NCBI GenBank assembly: GCA_902786745.1
Contig: CADADR010000012.1
Coordinates: forward strand, 1-64,000
Length of the DNA: 64,000 bases
Source of the DNA: an uncultured Bacteroidia bacterium
Lineage (GTDB): Bacteria > Bacteroidota > Bacteroidia > Bacteroidales > F082
Reading direction: 5' to 3'
Shown here: positions 45,301 through 53,663 of the stretch, in pieces
How the letters are laid out: each line of letters opens with the position of its first letter
How positions within the stretch are numbered: position 1 is the stretch's first letter
Notes under the pieces: generated by a model
What the model was told of the DNA's origin: nothing
The model's input: the letters and a program-made list of their open reading frames with translations, nothing else
Databases searched by the model: none
Made by a program: the position numbers and the translations under genes

Positions 45301-48300
45301 AAGCATAGGAACGCATGAGCATGCTGGAACCCAATCCGTTAGTGCTTGTGATTTTGTCACGACAAATCATACTGAGTATCTTTCAGAAACGACTGAGAAT
45401 CTGTCGAGTTGGGTAATCAATCGCCCCTGTTTTGTTAGAAGTGAAAGAACTTGGAGGAATATTCCAAATAGCGTTATTAGCTCTCAAACAAACTATACCT
45501 ATGACACGGATAATCCTTTCCTGCCGTCACAGATCATCACATATCCAGGCGGGGATGTCGATAATGAAAACGGTTTGGCTACCAGTATAGAATATCTGTA
45601 TGACGAAGCAGGAAATGTGACGGATGTAACTAAAAGCACATTGGATGGGAGCCTGCCTCAAGTTTCGCGTAGTATTGGATACAGCTCTAATTATCGATTC
45701 CCTGTACTTGAAACGAACCAGTTAGGTTATGAGTCGCAGCGGCATTTCAATTCGGAATACGGGGAATTGATAAGGACGATTGACTGTAACGGATTGGTCA
45801 ATTCTTATTGGCGCGACGACCATCTTGGTAGTACGGATTGGTCAAAATCACCATACAATGTGTATTCATGCATCGCCAAACGTTGGGCGATCGTCAACAA
45901 TGCATTAGTCGATAATGCCCCAGAGAATTCGGCTTATTACATCTGGAGTCGTAGTACAGACGGATATCCTACGCGCGTCTTCTATGACGCATCGGGTCGT
46001 GAATTACGGTCCGTTAGGGAAGGAATTAATGGAGAAATAATATACTTTGATACTGAATATGATGCGTTAGGGCGCGTCCACAAGGTTTACGAGCCCTATT
46101 TTAAAGATGCTCCAGAGCCGAGGCTTTATTCCGAATACTTTTATGACAATTACGACCGCTTGTATAGAACGGATCATCCTGATGGAACTTGTAACAAGAC
46201 TTCATGGGAGGTGACTACGGGCCGCATCACAACAACCAACGATTTTATCGGCATTACCAATCAAGTGCAATCTACCAGGTCGACATCCAATATCATGGGT
46301 TGGACCATTGAAAGCATGGATAATGGGGACAATGTTGTCTATTATGATTATTATCCCGATGGCAAACTAAGAAAGGCGGGCCTGAATCCTGATATTGAAA
46401 TCACGCTTCAGTATGATGACAATGGAAACAGGACAACATTGAACGACCCTAATTATGGAACAGTCACAACCCGTTACGATGCCTACGGACAATTGGTAAT
46501 AACCACTTCCCCGAAAGGTGATGAAACCGAATATGAATACGATGTATTGGGAAGAATGGTGGAACGCTATGAGACGGACTATTCAAACCATATTGGAGAC
46601 TACACAAAGTGGGAATACAATAACACGGGGCCCAACAAAGGCTTGCTAAATACCATTAAACATAACACTGATGAGCAAACCATCGAATATGTATATGATG
46701 ACAAGTGCCGTGTTGAAGTAGTCTTGGAAACAAGAGGAGAAAAGAGGTACAAGACAGTCTATCATTATAACAATAGCACTGGCCGTGTTGAGGAGATCGT
46801 CTATCCAACGGGTTTTGTGATCGGGAAGGAATATGAGAACGGTTATTTGCGCAATATTACGGATGGGAAGGGCAATATACTATGGCACACCGAAAAGAAA
46901 AACGCCATGGGGCAGATCACTGAATACAAACTGGGCAATGGCATTGCCGGTACGATGTCTTATTATCCCGAAACACACCGCCTCGAAACTCAAGTTGCCA
47001 TTGTAAATGGGAATAAAGTTCAAGATTTCTATTATGGTTACGATGATTTTGGTAATTTAGCCAGTCGTACGGAACGGAAATATACAACACCCATGACGGA
47101 ATCTTTTGGATATGATGAATTGAATCGCTTGAAAACCATCACGTTGAATGGCGTGGTGAGTTCTATGTGGTACGATGATTATGGTCGTATTGGTTCAAAG
47201 ATGGCCGACGGTGGAGCTGTGTTCTATGAAGCGGATTATGATGATAGAAACAGGCCTCATGCCATTAGAGGGGCCGAGATCTATAATAATGCATTCCCAG
47301 GGGTTCAGACTTTTGACATTGTGTATACAATGTTTGACAAGGTGAAATCAATTCAGCAAGATTATGATGCTCTTCATATTGATTATGGGTTTGACCACGA
47401 AAGAATAGCCCTATCTCAATTTGTTTTTTATCCTCGTGAAACAGTCTCAAAGGTCTATGTCGGCAATTGTGAATACATAAAAGGGCCAGACAGGTCGCGC
47501 ACATTGACCTATCTAACTGGGCCAATGGGAGTGTTCGCTGTTTATGATCAGCTTGGTGACCTGTACAAGGATGAGGAAGGCGGGAAAACATACATGCACT
47601 ATCTGCTGAAAGACCATCTCGGAAGCATTACGACGATAACTAATGAGAATGGACAAATTGAGCAGGAACTGAGTTTCGACGCCTGGGGCAGCCTGCGTAA
47701 TCCTTATACTTGGACAGGCGCATTTGTAGGCAAGCCCATGTTCGACCGTGGCTTCACAGGCCACGAGCATCATTATGCTTTCGGGCTTATCAATATGAAT
47801 GGCAGAATGTATGACCCATTGATGTCGTCATTCTTGTCAGTTGACAATTATGTGCAATGCCCGGAAAGTTCACTGGGCTTCAATAGATATGCGTATTGCA
47901 TGAATAATCCGCTAAAGTATACCGACCCTGATGGAGAGTGGGCACATTTGCTAATTGGAGCATTGGTTGGCGGTGTGGTAAATTTGGGTATTAATGCAAT
48001 TCAGAATAACATTCATAGCGTTGGGGAAGGAATAGGATATTTCGCTATTGGAGCCTTTGCAGGGGCTTTAAGTGCTGGAGTTGGAGCAGGAATTAGTTCG
48101 GCTTTATGGGGCGGGTCGTTTAGTGCTGGTTTCTGGGGAACCACAGCTGCAAAAGTGGCTATGACAAGTTTTGAAACAGGTTCTATTATCGGAGCTGCAT
48201 CAGGTTTTACAGGGAGCTTTGTCACATGTGGTGGTAACGCGTGGATGGCAGGAGATAGTTTTAGTAAAGGTCTTGGAAAGGGCTTTTTAGGTGGTTTGGT

Positions 48301-48916
48301 CGGTGGAGCTAGCGGATTTGTTCTAGGAGGTTTAAGCGGTGGCTGGGATGCGGTTCGTCATCATCGTGATTTCTATTCTGGTGATATATTACCGGCCCAA
48401 GAAAAACTTGATGTGCTGTTGGGAGTTAATATGCCAGATCTTGAATCTCTTGGAGATCCAGATGCTCAATTTTACGCAACAAAACATCTTGTTTCGGAAA
48501 ATGGTACTCCGGATTATGGAAGATGTGATCCTGGAACAATTGATCGGATAGGAATAGAAAGTGGCCGCCCAGAGGATATCACAATTATTCATAGAAATAA
48601 TAAAATATTTATAAGAAACGATAGAATAGAACAGGCGTGGCATGGAAATCGAGAAGCATTGGAAACCATTAGTCATGAATGGATACATGGAGTTCAATAC
48701 CGTAGTGGCGAATATGGAGAGCTGTTAAAAGCGAACGATAATTGTTTTAGTCTTGTTGCAGATTTGATGGATTACAGAGCCTACCAAATTAATTATCTTC
48801 GAACAGGTTCATCAAGATATTATGAAAGGATGTTATACTATGGTTTCGAAAAGCATTCTTTATTTGATTCTTTTATGATTAGAAATGGTTTGTCTCCACT
48901 TTATCATCCATATTGA
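42353..48916 (+). CDS. SpvB/FG-GAP/Rhs polymorphic toxin with C-terminal HExxH domain
   Basis: The 2187-residue protein has a signal peptide (LAMVAQ), an SpvB-like domain (about 60-340, with GLLGWGWNLGGISAITRTGPT), and at least six FG-GAP/VCBS repeats with calcium-type motifs (GDFNGDGFTD, CDFTGDGKDD, GDFDGDGCTE, ADLDGDGKSD). A TcdB-like middle region and YD repeats (EYDVLGRMVERYE, YDDYGRIGS) lead to the Rhs core end NRYAYCMNNPLKYTDPDGEW (DPDG at 1858-1861). The remaining 326 residues are the variable tip: Gly/Ala-rich hydrophobic stretches, then HEWIH at 2108-2112. Known Rhs/Tc proteins encapsulate the tip in a shell and deliver it to competitors or hosts. Confidence 0.9.
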   Translation: MRKIIFTMLMLIATLAMVAQVDDDTMREEAIRSLSPPAMVLGGPGGEGNGVVGAIPASVDVSALGGATYTMPIQVPEGINGMHPNLSIVYNSQSGNGLLGWGWNLGGISAITRTGPTMFHDLATLPVDFEHDRFTLDGQRLMAISGEYGYDQTEYKTEMDGLNRIVSHRAANDTTIGPAWFEVRTPKGLIMEYGRTWDSRIGLQQQHDACLWLLNKVEDRNGNYVEYHYNRGGASYVLSYIKYTGTATHSPCYTVFLDYANREDEEKSFIGNNTIDLRKLLTSIRVLWWDKEIIRYDFEYDEESGHHDNLKYYNRLQKILYTSGHDNPVSYNPTIINWGEYSSENIYNPEKTAPYGVVLTDVFEKVNNHPYPVYMALNNKVKFSGDFNGDGFTDIIFVDCQSRTELQEEASEKTFHLCLNRGYDVNSENKGELCFEQVRIWTSKSDWIYVCDFTGDGKDDYFYYVEDYYYDTSEYPVRYIRMYAFESVVNSDGQFVSRNVAIRGDVGDHHDAYFCSPWEYYSEQFLIGDFVGIGKSEILLSCSRGDVRMSYQDGEIHYESSPQLGSGKFKTGDFDGDGCTEIWHAYRNYNGEIIKFIGPYYSKTIVNNCFLYYDDKIFLGDFNGDGHTDFLFYTPGLPGNDGVWKIWLYKNNQICYPTFEVSNYLRNFGDPGYYGHSIQNMIETNKFLEVADLDGDGKSDIIIRYNNDFHIYYAPWRITGNTTYPAQEEYFSGSNVGIDGETRDYSICVGNFMGRANQSILGGSMLFSKFPHSSHYSVESIIDGMGNVSAFEYDYLIPDVIEPDEDDFYTLNDDDNLSPSSLAASRSIPLPMKALKKVSTYNDYSEAPTASVSYQYKNALVNKAGRGFLGFAGITVNSYVNEDFQGRNTRCFSAEPMWQFCSLVPTEECAYNKFGVLTSKAEYVYSKRLVPGKKVFMPLVDKVWQYNYDVEGNYISKRITENTYETDLNSFYYYNRIVRKTDESIGTHEHAGTQSVSACDFVTTNHTEYLSETTENLSSWVINRPCFVRSERTWRNIPNSVISSQTNYTYDTDNPFLPSQIITYPGGDVDNENGLATSIEYLYDEAGNVTDVTKSTLDGSLPQVSRSIGYSSNYRFPVLETNQLGYESQRHFNSEYGELIRTIDCNGLVNSYWRDDHLGSTDWSKSPYNVYSCIAKRWAIVNNALVDNAPENSAYYIWSRSTDGYPTRVFYDASGRELRSVREGINGEIIYFDTEYDALGRVHKVYEPYFKDAPEPRLYSEYFYDNYDRLYRTDHPDGTCNKTSWEVTTGRITTTNDFIGITNQVQSTRSTSNIMGWTIESMDNGDNVVYYDYYPDGKLRKAGLNPDIEITLQYDDNGNRTTLNDPNYGTVTTRYDAYGQLVITTSPKGDETEYEYDVLGRMVERYETDYSNHIGDYTKWEYNNTGPNKGLLNTIKHNTDEQTIEYVYDDKCRVEVVLETRGEKRYKTVYHYNNSTGRVEEIVYPTGFVIGKEYENGYLRNITDGKGNILWHTEKKNAMGQITEYKLGNGIAGTMSYYPETHRLETQVAIVNGNKVQDFYYGYDDFGNLASRTERKYTTPMTESFGYDELNRLKTITLNGVVSSMWYDDYGRIGSKMADGGAVFYEADYDDRNRPHAIRGAEIYNNAFPGVQTFDIVYTMFDKVKSIQQDYDALHIDYGFDHERIALSQFVFYPRETVSKVYVGNCEYIKGPDRSRTLTYLTGPMGVFAVYDQLGDLYKDEEGGKTYMHYLLKDHLGSITTITNENGQIEQELSFDAWGSLRNPYTWTGAFVGKPMFDRGFTGHEHHYAFGLINMNGRMYDPLMSSFLSVDNYVQCPESSLGFNRYAYCMNNPLKYTDPDGEWAHLLIGALVGGVVNLGINAIQNNIHSVGEGIGYFAIGAFAGALSAGVGAGISSALWGGSFSAGFWGTTAAKVAMTSFETGSIIGAASGFTGSFVTCGGNAWMAGDSFSKGLGKGFLGGLVGGASGFVLGGLSGGWDAVRHHRDFYSGDILPAQEKLDVLLGVNMPDLESLGDPDAQFYATKHLVSENGTPDYGRCDPGTIDRIGIESGRPEDITIIHRNNKIFIRNDRIEQAWHGNREALETISHEWIHGVQYRSGEYGELLKANDNCFSLVADLMDYRAYQINYLRTGSSRYYERMLYYGFEKHSLFDSFMIRNGLSPLYHPY

Positions 48917-48926
48917 TTGTTTAAGT

Positions 48927-49601
48927 ATGAAAAAGCATTATTTAATTATATTATTATTAACGATTCTTTCGTTGCCCGTCTTGTCTCAAACAATTGCTGA
49001 AGCGAAAGGCACGATGACCATTCTTGATACAATTGTTGTGAAAAAATCCTGTCAATCTGCTGTCAAGCTAAATGTTAGGATTTCGTTGAACCATGATGAG
49101 CCGGTTGTCCTTCCACGGTTTTATGAGTTCGTCAATTCAGATGGCTTGTATTCTGTGATAGAGAGGGACGGATTGGGTGATTTCGTGGGTAATTACGGCT
49201 TAACTTATGTTGTTGTAGATTCAAATGGCGATTTTGTTAGTACTGGCTATTCGCGCGTCCTTGCGTCTTTTGACCGGATTGAAGATGAAGAGAGATTCCG
49301 TAATTGCAGATGGGTCGTTAGAAAACGATCTTTGAAAGCTCGTTTTAAGTGGATTAAAGACGATGTGGAAAGGGCAGAAATGGACAAATCGGAATTGTAC
49401 ATAAACAGTGCCGATACCGTTGTCGCAGTTTATCCCATCATCTTGCAGAAAAAGGATTCGCCTATGGCAAGTGGTGAGACACTTGAACCAGGTGAGTATC
49501 GTCTGTTTCTTTTCTATTCTTTTAAACATGACGATATTCGGCAAAGGAATGTTTTCAAGGGCTATATGAAATCTAATGAAGTAAGATTAATTATCAAGTA
49601 A
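48927..49601 (+). CDS. Secreted protein, candidate immunity partner of the Rhs toxin
   Basis: A 224-residue protein with a clear signal peptide (MKKHYLIILLLTILSLPVLSQ). The in-frame ATG at 48885 lies inside the Rhs gene and spoils the signal, so 48927 is preferred. The mature part looks like an all-beta domain (SAVKLNVRISLNHDEPVVLPRFYEF...SGETLEPGEYRLFLFYSF), resembling an immunoglobulin-like sandwich; no family is recognised. It begins 10 bp after the Rhs stop and ends before a strong terminator, the position expected for an immunity gene. An exported immunity protein would fit a toxin acting in the periplasm. This role is inferred only. Confidence 0.6.
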   Translation: MKKHYLIILLLTILSLPVLSQTIAEAKGTMTILDTIVVKKSCQSAVKLNVRISLNHDEPVVLPRFYEFVNSDGLYSVIERDGLGDFVGNYGLTYVVVDSNGDFVSTGYSRVLASFDRIEDEERFRNCRWVVRKRSLKARFKWIKDDVERAEMDKSELYINSADTVVAVYPIILQKKDSPMASGETLEPGEYRLFLFYSFKHDDIRQRNVFKGYMKSNEVRLIIK

Positions 49602-49620
49602 AGAATAGGTGGCTTTTCGG

Positions 49621-49659
49621 AAAGCCTGCCGTTCCGAAAAGGAGCGGCAGGCTTTTTTT
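49621..49659 (+). terminator. Terminator after the Rhs operon
   Basis: Arms AAAGCCTGCCG and CGGCAGGCTTT with a further TCC/GGA pair inside, followed by a T run. Confidence 0.9.
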
Positions 49660-49667
49660 ATGCTCTC

Positions 49668-49699
49668 TTGCGCCGATAAGCAATTTTCCACTATCTTTG
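49668..49699 (+). promoter_or_regulatory. Promoter of the mannosyltransferase-dihydroorotase operon
   Basis: TTG (49668-49670), 21-bp spacer, TATCTTTG (49692-49699), 26 bp before the ATG. Confidence 0.6.
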
Positions 49700-49725
49700 C
49701 ACGTTGAAAGGAAAACGAATTTGGT

Positions 49726-50463
49726 ATGTCAGAGAATTTGGTCATCATCCCTACCTATAAAGAGAAGGAGAACATCGAGAAGATCATCCGTTACGTCTTC
49801 AACCTGCCTATGGCGTTCGATATTTTGATTATCGACGATAACAGCCCCGACGGCACGGCCGATATCGTGAAAGGTCTGATGCAGGAGTTTGGCGACCGCC
49901 TGTTCATGATTCAAAGACCGGGTAAATTGGGTCTTGGCACGGCTTACATCACGGGCTTCAAGTGGGCCTTGGAGCGTGACTACCAGTATGTCTTCGAGAT
50001 GGATGCCGACTTCTCGCACAACCCCGATGACTTGTCAAGGCTGCATGATGCCTGTGCCAATGGTGCCGATTTGGCTATCGGTTCACGTTACAAGACAGGC
50101 GTCAACGTGGTCAACTGGCCCATGGGACGTGTGCTGATGTCGTATTATGCCTCTGCTTATGTGCGTTTCGTCACACGGATGCAGGTGCGCGACACCACGG
50201 CAGGCTTCGTTTGTTACACGCGCAAGGTGCTCGAGACTATTGATTTCGACAGAATCAAGTTCGTTGGCTATGCCTTCCAAATCGAGATGAAGTATACCGC
50301 CTGGAAACTCGGCTTCAAGATTGAGGAGGTGCCGATCATCTTCACCGACCGCCGTGAGGGACAGTCGAAGATGAGCAAGGGTATCTTCCGCGAGGCGGTT
50401 TTCGGAGTGCTTAACCTGCGTTGGAGAGGCATGACGGGTAAGATTAAACCAAGAAAGAGCTGA
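49726..50463 (+). CDS. Polyprenol monophosphomannose synthase (GT2)
   Basis: A 245-residue GT-A glycosyltransferase of the dolichol-phosphate mannose synthase type, moving mannose from GDP-mannose to a polyprenyl phosphate. Seen are IIPTYKEKENIEKII, the nucleotide site IIDDNSPDGTADIV, the metal site MDADFSHNPDDL, IGSRYKTG and the C-terminal VPIIFTDRREGQSKMS. It ends without the membrane helices of the longer subgroup, so it is a soluble, membrane-associated type. The product may feed protein O-mannosylation or glycan synthesis, which is common in Bacteroidales. Its TGA overlaps the next start by one base. Confidence 0.9.
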   Translation: MSENLVIIPTYKEKENIEKIIRYVFNLPMAFDILIIDDNSPDGTADIVKGLMQEFGDRLFMIQRPGKLGLGTAYITGFKWALERDYQYVFEMDADFSHNPDDLSRLHDACANGADLAIGSRYKTGVNVVNWPMGRVLMSYYASAYVRFVTRMQVRDTTAGFVCYTRKVLETIDFDRIKFVGYAFQIEMKYTAWKLGFKIEEVPIIFTDRREGQSKMSKGIFREAVFGVLNLRWRGMTGKIKPRKS

Positions 50464-51809
50464 TGAATTACTATATCAAAAATGCGACACTTGTCAACGA
50501 AGGCCAGACCTTTGTGGCAAGTGTCTTCGTTTCGGATGGCAAGATTGCCAAGATTGTACGCGATGGTCAGGTCCCTGAGCCTGTCGAAGGGCCGGTTCAT
50601 CAGATCATCGATGCCACAGGCAAATACCTCATTCCTGGCATCATCGATGAACATGTACATTTTCGTGAGCCCGGATTGACGCACAAGGCTGACATCTATA
50701 CGGAGAGCCGTGCTGCTGTGGCAGGTGGCGTGACTTCGTTCATGGATATGCCTAACACCAATCCTCAAACGACAACGCAAGAGCTATTGCAACAGAAGTT
50801 TGACCTCGCTGCCGAGAAGTCGTTGGCCAATTATTCCTTCTATCTGGGCGCCACTAACGATAACCTTGCTGAAGTTGTTAAAACAGACCCAAAGCGAGTC
50901 TGTGGCATCAAGTTGTTCATGGGCTCCAGCACGGGTAACATGCTCGTGGACAAGAATGAAGTCTTGGTGCGTTTGTTTAGGGAATCGCCGTGCCTCATTG
51001 CAGCGCATTGCGAAGACGAACAGACCATCCATGAGAACACGGTGCGCTGCAAGGACTTGGCTGCCAAAGGCGAAGTCATTGCCGATGCAAGCATCCATCC
51101 TTTTGTCCGCACTATGGAGGCCTGTTACAAATCTTCCGCTAAGGCCGTCGACATGGCAGAAAAGTTTGGGGCAAGGCTGCATGTGATGCATATATCGACC
51201 CAAAAGGAATTGTCGCTGTTTAGAAACGACATTCCGCTGAAAGACAAAAAGATAACATCTGAAACTTGCCCGCATTACCTGTGGTTCGACAACCATGATT
51301 ATGAGGCCAAGAGCTTCGCCATCAAGTGCAATCCCGCCATCAAGTCGCATCGCGACAAGGAGGCCTTACGTCTGGCCTTGTGTGACGGCTTGATTGACAC
51401 CATTGGCACTGACCACGCACCGCATCTGAAAGAGGAGAAGTTTACGGGCGACTATTTCACGAGCAAGTCGGGTTTTCCGTCCATACAGCATTCTTTGGAT
51501 GTCATGACGGAGATGTTCGATATGCCGTTGTTGGTGCAACTGATGTGCCATAATCCAGCTATCTTATATCAGATTGACCGCCGTGGTTTCATCCGTGAGG
51601 GCTATTACGCTGATTTGGCCTTGGTTGACATGAATGCCAGCCATAGGATTTTGGACAATGACGAATACTCGAAATGTGGTTGGACGCCTTACGATGGTTT
51701 GGAGGTCCATTCCCGTGTGACGCATACCTTCGTGAACGGTAACCTCGTGTTTGAGAACGGCACGTTCCACGAAGAGGCGAAAGGTGCCCGATTGATGTTT
51801 AACCGTTGA
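50463..51809 (+). CDS. pyrC: Dihydroorotase (amidohydrolase)
   Basis: Cyclises carbamoyl aspartate in pyrimidine synthesis. The 448-residue protein has the metal motif HVHFREPG (His64, His66), MDMPNTNP, a later CPHYLWF and the GTDHAPH block that holds the catalytic Asp, as in class I dihydroorotases. Residues 37-44 (VPEPVEGP) near the N terminus come from the dispersed palindromic repeat, in the opposite orientation to the copy at 24118, and extend a surface turn of the small beta domain. Allantoinase is a less likely alternative. It is in an operon with the mannosyltransferase. Confidence 0.88.
   Translation: MNYYIKNATLVNEGQTFVASVFVSDGKIAKIVRDGQVPEPVEGPVHQIIDATGKYLIPGIIDEHVHFREPGLTHKADIYTESRAAVAGGVTSFMDMPNTNPQTTTQELLQQKFDLAAEKSLANYSFYLGATNDNLAEVVKTDPKRVCGIKLFMGSSTGNMLVDKNEVLVRLFRESPCLIAAHCEDEQTIHENTVRCKDLAAKGEVIADASIHPFVRTMEACYKSSAKAVDMAEKFGARLHVMHISTQKELSLFRNDIPLKDKKITSETCPHYLWFDNHDYEAKSFAIKCNPAIKSHRDKEALRLALCDGLIDTIGTDHAPHLKEEKFTGDYFTSKSGFPSIQHSLDVMTEMFDMPLLVQLMCHNPAILYQIDRRGFIREGYYADLALVDMNASHRILDNDEYSKCGWTPYDGLEVHSRVTHTFVNGNLVFENGTFHEEAKGARLMFNR
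50570..50593. repeat. Short palindromic repeat, copy 5, in frame inside dihydroorotase
   Basis: The reverse-orientation copy reads CCCTGAGCCTGTCGAAGGG on the + strand and encodes VPEPVEGP. Confidence 0.85.
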
Positions 51810-51830
51810 GAAGAAAATAAATCAAGGAAT

Positions 51831-52247
51831 ATGAAGAAACTGTTTCTATTATTTGCTATGGCCTTAGCTTTTGCCTCATGCACGGCCAAACTGACAGAGG
51901 AAGTGGTCGAAACCTTTCCCGACGGAAAGGTTCAAAGGACCCAGTTTTTAAATAGGAAGGGCTCTTGTGTGAAAGAAGTCGAGTTCTATGAGACGGGTCA
52001 GGTGAAGATGGAAGGTGGCATGAAAGACAATAAACGCGAAGGCGAGTGGAAAGCTTATTTCCCTGACGGTCGCGTGCAAAGCATCGGCACCTTTGTGAAT
52101 GGCTTGCGTACGGGACAGGCAACCGTTTGGCAAGAAAACGGCAACCTCCTACAGGAAGGATCCTATAAGGATGGCAGGCACGTCGGAAAATGGAAGTATT
52201 ACGACGAGATGGGTAACCTCCTCAAAGAAGTCGATTACGGCGAATAA
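51831..52247 (+). CDS. MORN-like repeat lipoprotein (YwqK family)
   Basis: A 138-residue lipoprotein (lipobox AFASC). Three or four MORN-variant repeats follow: VEFYETGQVKMEGGMKDNKREGEWKAYFPDGRVQSIGTFVNGLRTGQATVWQ and so on. Such proteins are often labelled YwqK antitoxin, but nothing here supports a toxin-antitoxin role. The location is probably the outer membrane. It follows the dihydroorotase by 21 bp and converges with the PagL-like gene after 3 bp. Confidence 0.8.
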   Translation: MKKLFLLFAMALAFASCTAKLTEEVVETFPDGKVQRTQFLNRKGSCVKEVEFYETGQVKMEGGMKDNKREGEWKAYFPDGRVQSIGTFVNGLRTGQATVWQENGNLLQEGSYKDGRHVGKWKYYDEMGNLLKEVDYGE

Positions 52248-52250
52248 GGA

Positions 52251-53624
52251 TTATTTCCTGTCTTTCCAGCTATACAGGTTCATGCCGAAGGTAAACTCGG
52301 CATAGTCGATGACGACTTCATGCACCTTCATGAAACTGCCCACGAACATATTGCGGTTTTCGCCAAGGTAATACTTAAAGCCCAAGCGGCCATAGAAGGT
52401 GCGGTAGCAGGGTGGGAGGTAGGTATCCTCAAAGTTACTTTCCGATGACTCGGCCAAGCCCCAGGTCTTCTTTTGACCGGTGCCAGAGTAGATGCCGTGC
52501 CAGAGGTAATAGGCGCCACCAAGGCAGAAGGCAAAGCGATTGTAGTTAATCTCGAACATGGCCGATGGCGCGAAGTGCAGGCCGCGGGCGAAGCTGTATT
52601 CCATCAGCGGAATGGCGTCGTCACCGGTGAAGTATTCGTGACCGTCATCGTACATCTGATGGGCTTTCTCGTACATGCGTTTGGTCTCACCGGTCCAGCC
52701 GAAGTCCAAGGCCAGATCGTAACTGAACTTGGGGTGGAACTGACGGTGTATACCTAATTGTATGACATTGGCAAAATAATAGGGACGTTCCACAGGCAGG
52801 TCGCTGACCATGGTGCCATCGGCGGTTTGGTAGCTGCGCATCCATTCGTTGGTTTGCAACAGGCCAACCGATTCCGTAGCGAATATCGAAGTGCTCTTTT
52901 GGAATTTCGGGCGCGGACGCTCTTTGGGGATCAACTCAGGTCTGCCATTGGGATGATAACGCAAGCCCACCAGCCAACTGAACACGTTGATACCGCAATT
53001 GGGAAGACGGAGCGCGGCATTAGAGGAGTGCGAGAACTGGTAACGCACCAGCAAATCGAAATTGTCCTCGATCATGAAGGTCGGGCCAGCGTCGATCGCG
53101 AGGTGGACATTGGCTACAGAGCCGATGAATTCGTCACCATGCTTGGTCCAGAAGGAGAATCCGCCCAGGATGTCGTAGTCGAACGACCAATACTTGCCTT
53201 GATACAAATGCCCGTTGATGAAGCCTCCCAAGGAATAGCAATCGCCGAGCGGGCGCCACGACTCGCGCTCATAACCGTTGGGGTCGCGGTCGACGAATTT
53301 GATGCTGTCCACATTATTTTTCTCGAAGCGCAGGAAAGCACCATAAGAAAGGTGGTTGAAGTCTTTTTCCCACTGCATGCGGCCATCGGTTTGTCGGCCA
53401 ATACGCAGGTCGAGGCCGTATTGCGGCAAGACCTTCATATAGGCGTGGCGCTCCTCAAAAGGGAAGTATTTGCCCAGGCGGCCGTCAACCTCAAAAAATG
53501 TACGGTTGTCGTAGCTATAGAATGATTCTTGGGCGGTTGTTGTCTTGAAAAGGCTAAGGGCAAGGAACAATGTGGCAAAACGAAGCGTCTTGCCGACTTG
53601 CTTAAACAAAATGGGGTTTCTCAT
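52251..53624 (-). CDS. Outer-membrane protein with PagL-like lipid A deacylase domain
   Basis: A 457-residue predicted beta-barrel with a signal peptide (FKTTTAQE). The segment YQFSHSSNAALRLPNCGINVF (about 195-215) contains the PagL hallmark HxSNA with His199 and Ser201 (or Ser200), and the following strand ends in GLRYH, so acyloxyacyl hydrolase activity on lipid A is plausible. PagL is about 150-170 residues; here a second barrel-like half (about 235-457, ending EFTFGMNLYSWKDRK) is added. The catalytic Glu cannot be placed with confidence. Membrane lipid roles of the neighbouring patatin gene may be related. Confidence 0.7.
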   Translation of the reverse strand: MRNPILFKQVGKTLRFATLFLALSLFKTTTAQESFYSYDNRTFFEVDGRLGKYFPFEERHAYMKVLPQYGLDLRIGRQTDGRMQWEKDFNHLSYGAFLRFEKNNVDSIKFVDRDPNGYERESWRPLGDCYSLGGFINGHLYQGKYWSFDYDILGGFSFWTKHGDEFIGSVANVHLAIDAGPTFMIEDNFDLLVRYQFSHSSNAALRLPNCGINVFSWLVGLRYHPNGRPELIPKERPRPKFQKSTSIFATESVGLLQTNEWMRSYQTADGTMVSDLPVERPYYFANVIQLGIHRQFHPKFSYDLALDFGWTGETKRMYEKAHQMYDDGHEYFTGDDAIPLMEYSFARGLHFAPSAMFEINYNRFAFCLGGAYYLWHGIYSGTGQKKTWGLAESSESNFEDTYLPPCYRTFYGRLGFKYYLGENRNMFVGSFMKVHEVVIDYAEFTFGMNLYSWKDRK

Positions 53625-53663
53625 CTGGTGATGAATGATTTGGTTAACAAAAGGGTTTAAACG

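Noticed and set aside
48885..48926. Earlier ATG for the candidate immunity gene
   Set aside because: It lies inside the Rhs gene and adds residues before an otherwise perfect signal peptide.
51831..52247. Toxin-antitoxin system (YwqK antitoxin label)
   Set aside because: The protein is a MORN-like lipoprotein, and the neighbours are dihydroorotase and an outer-membrane protein; no toxin partner is present.
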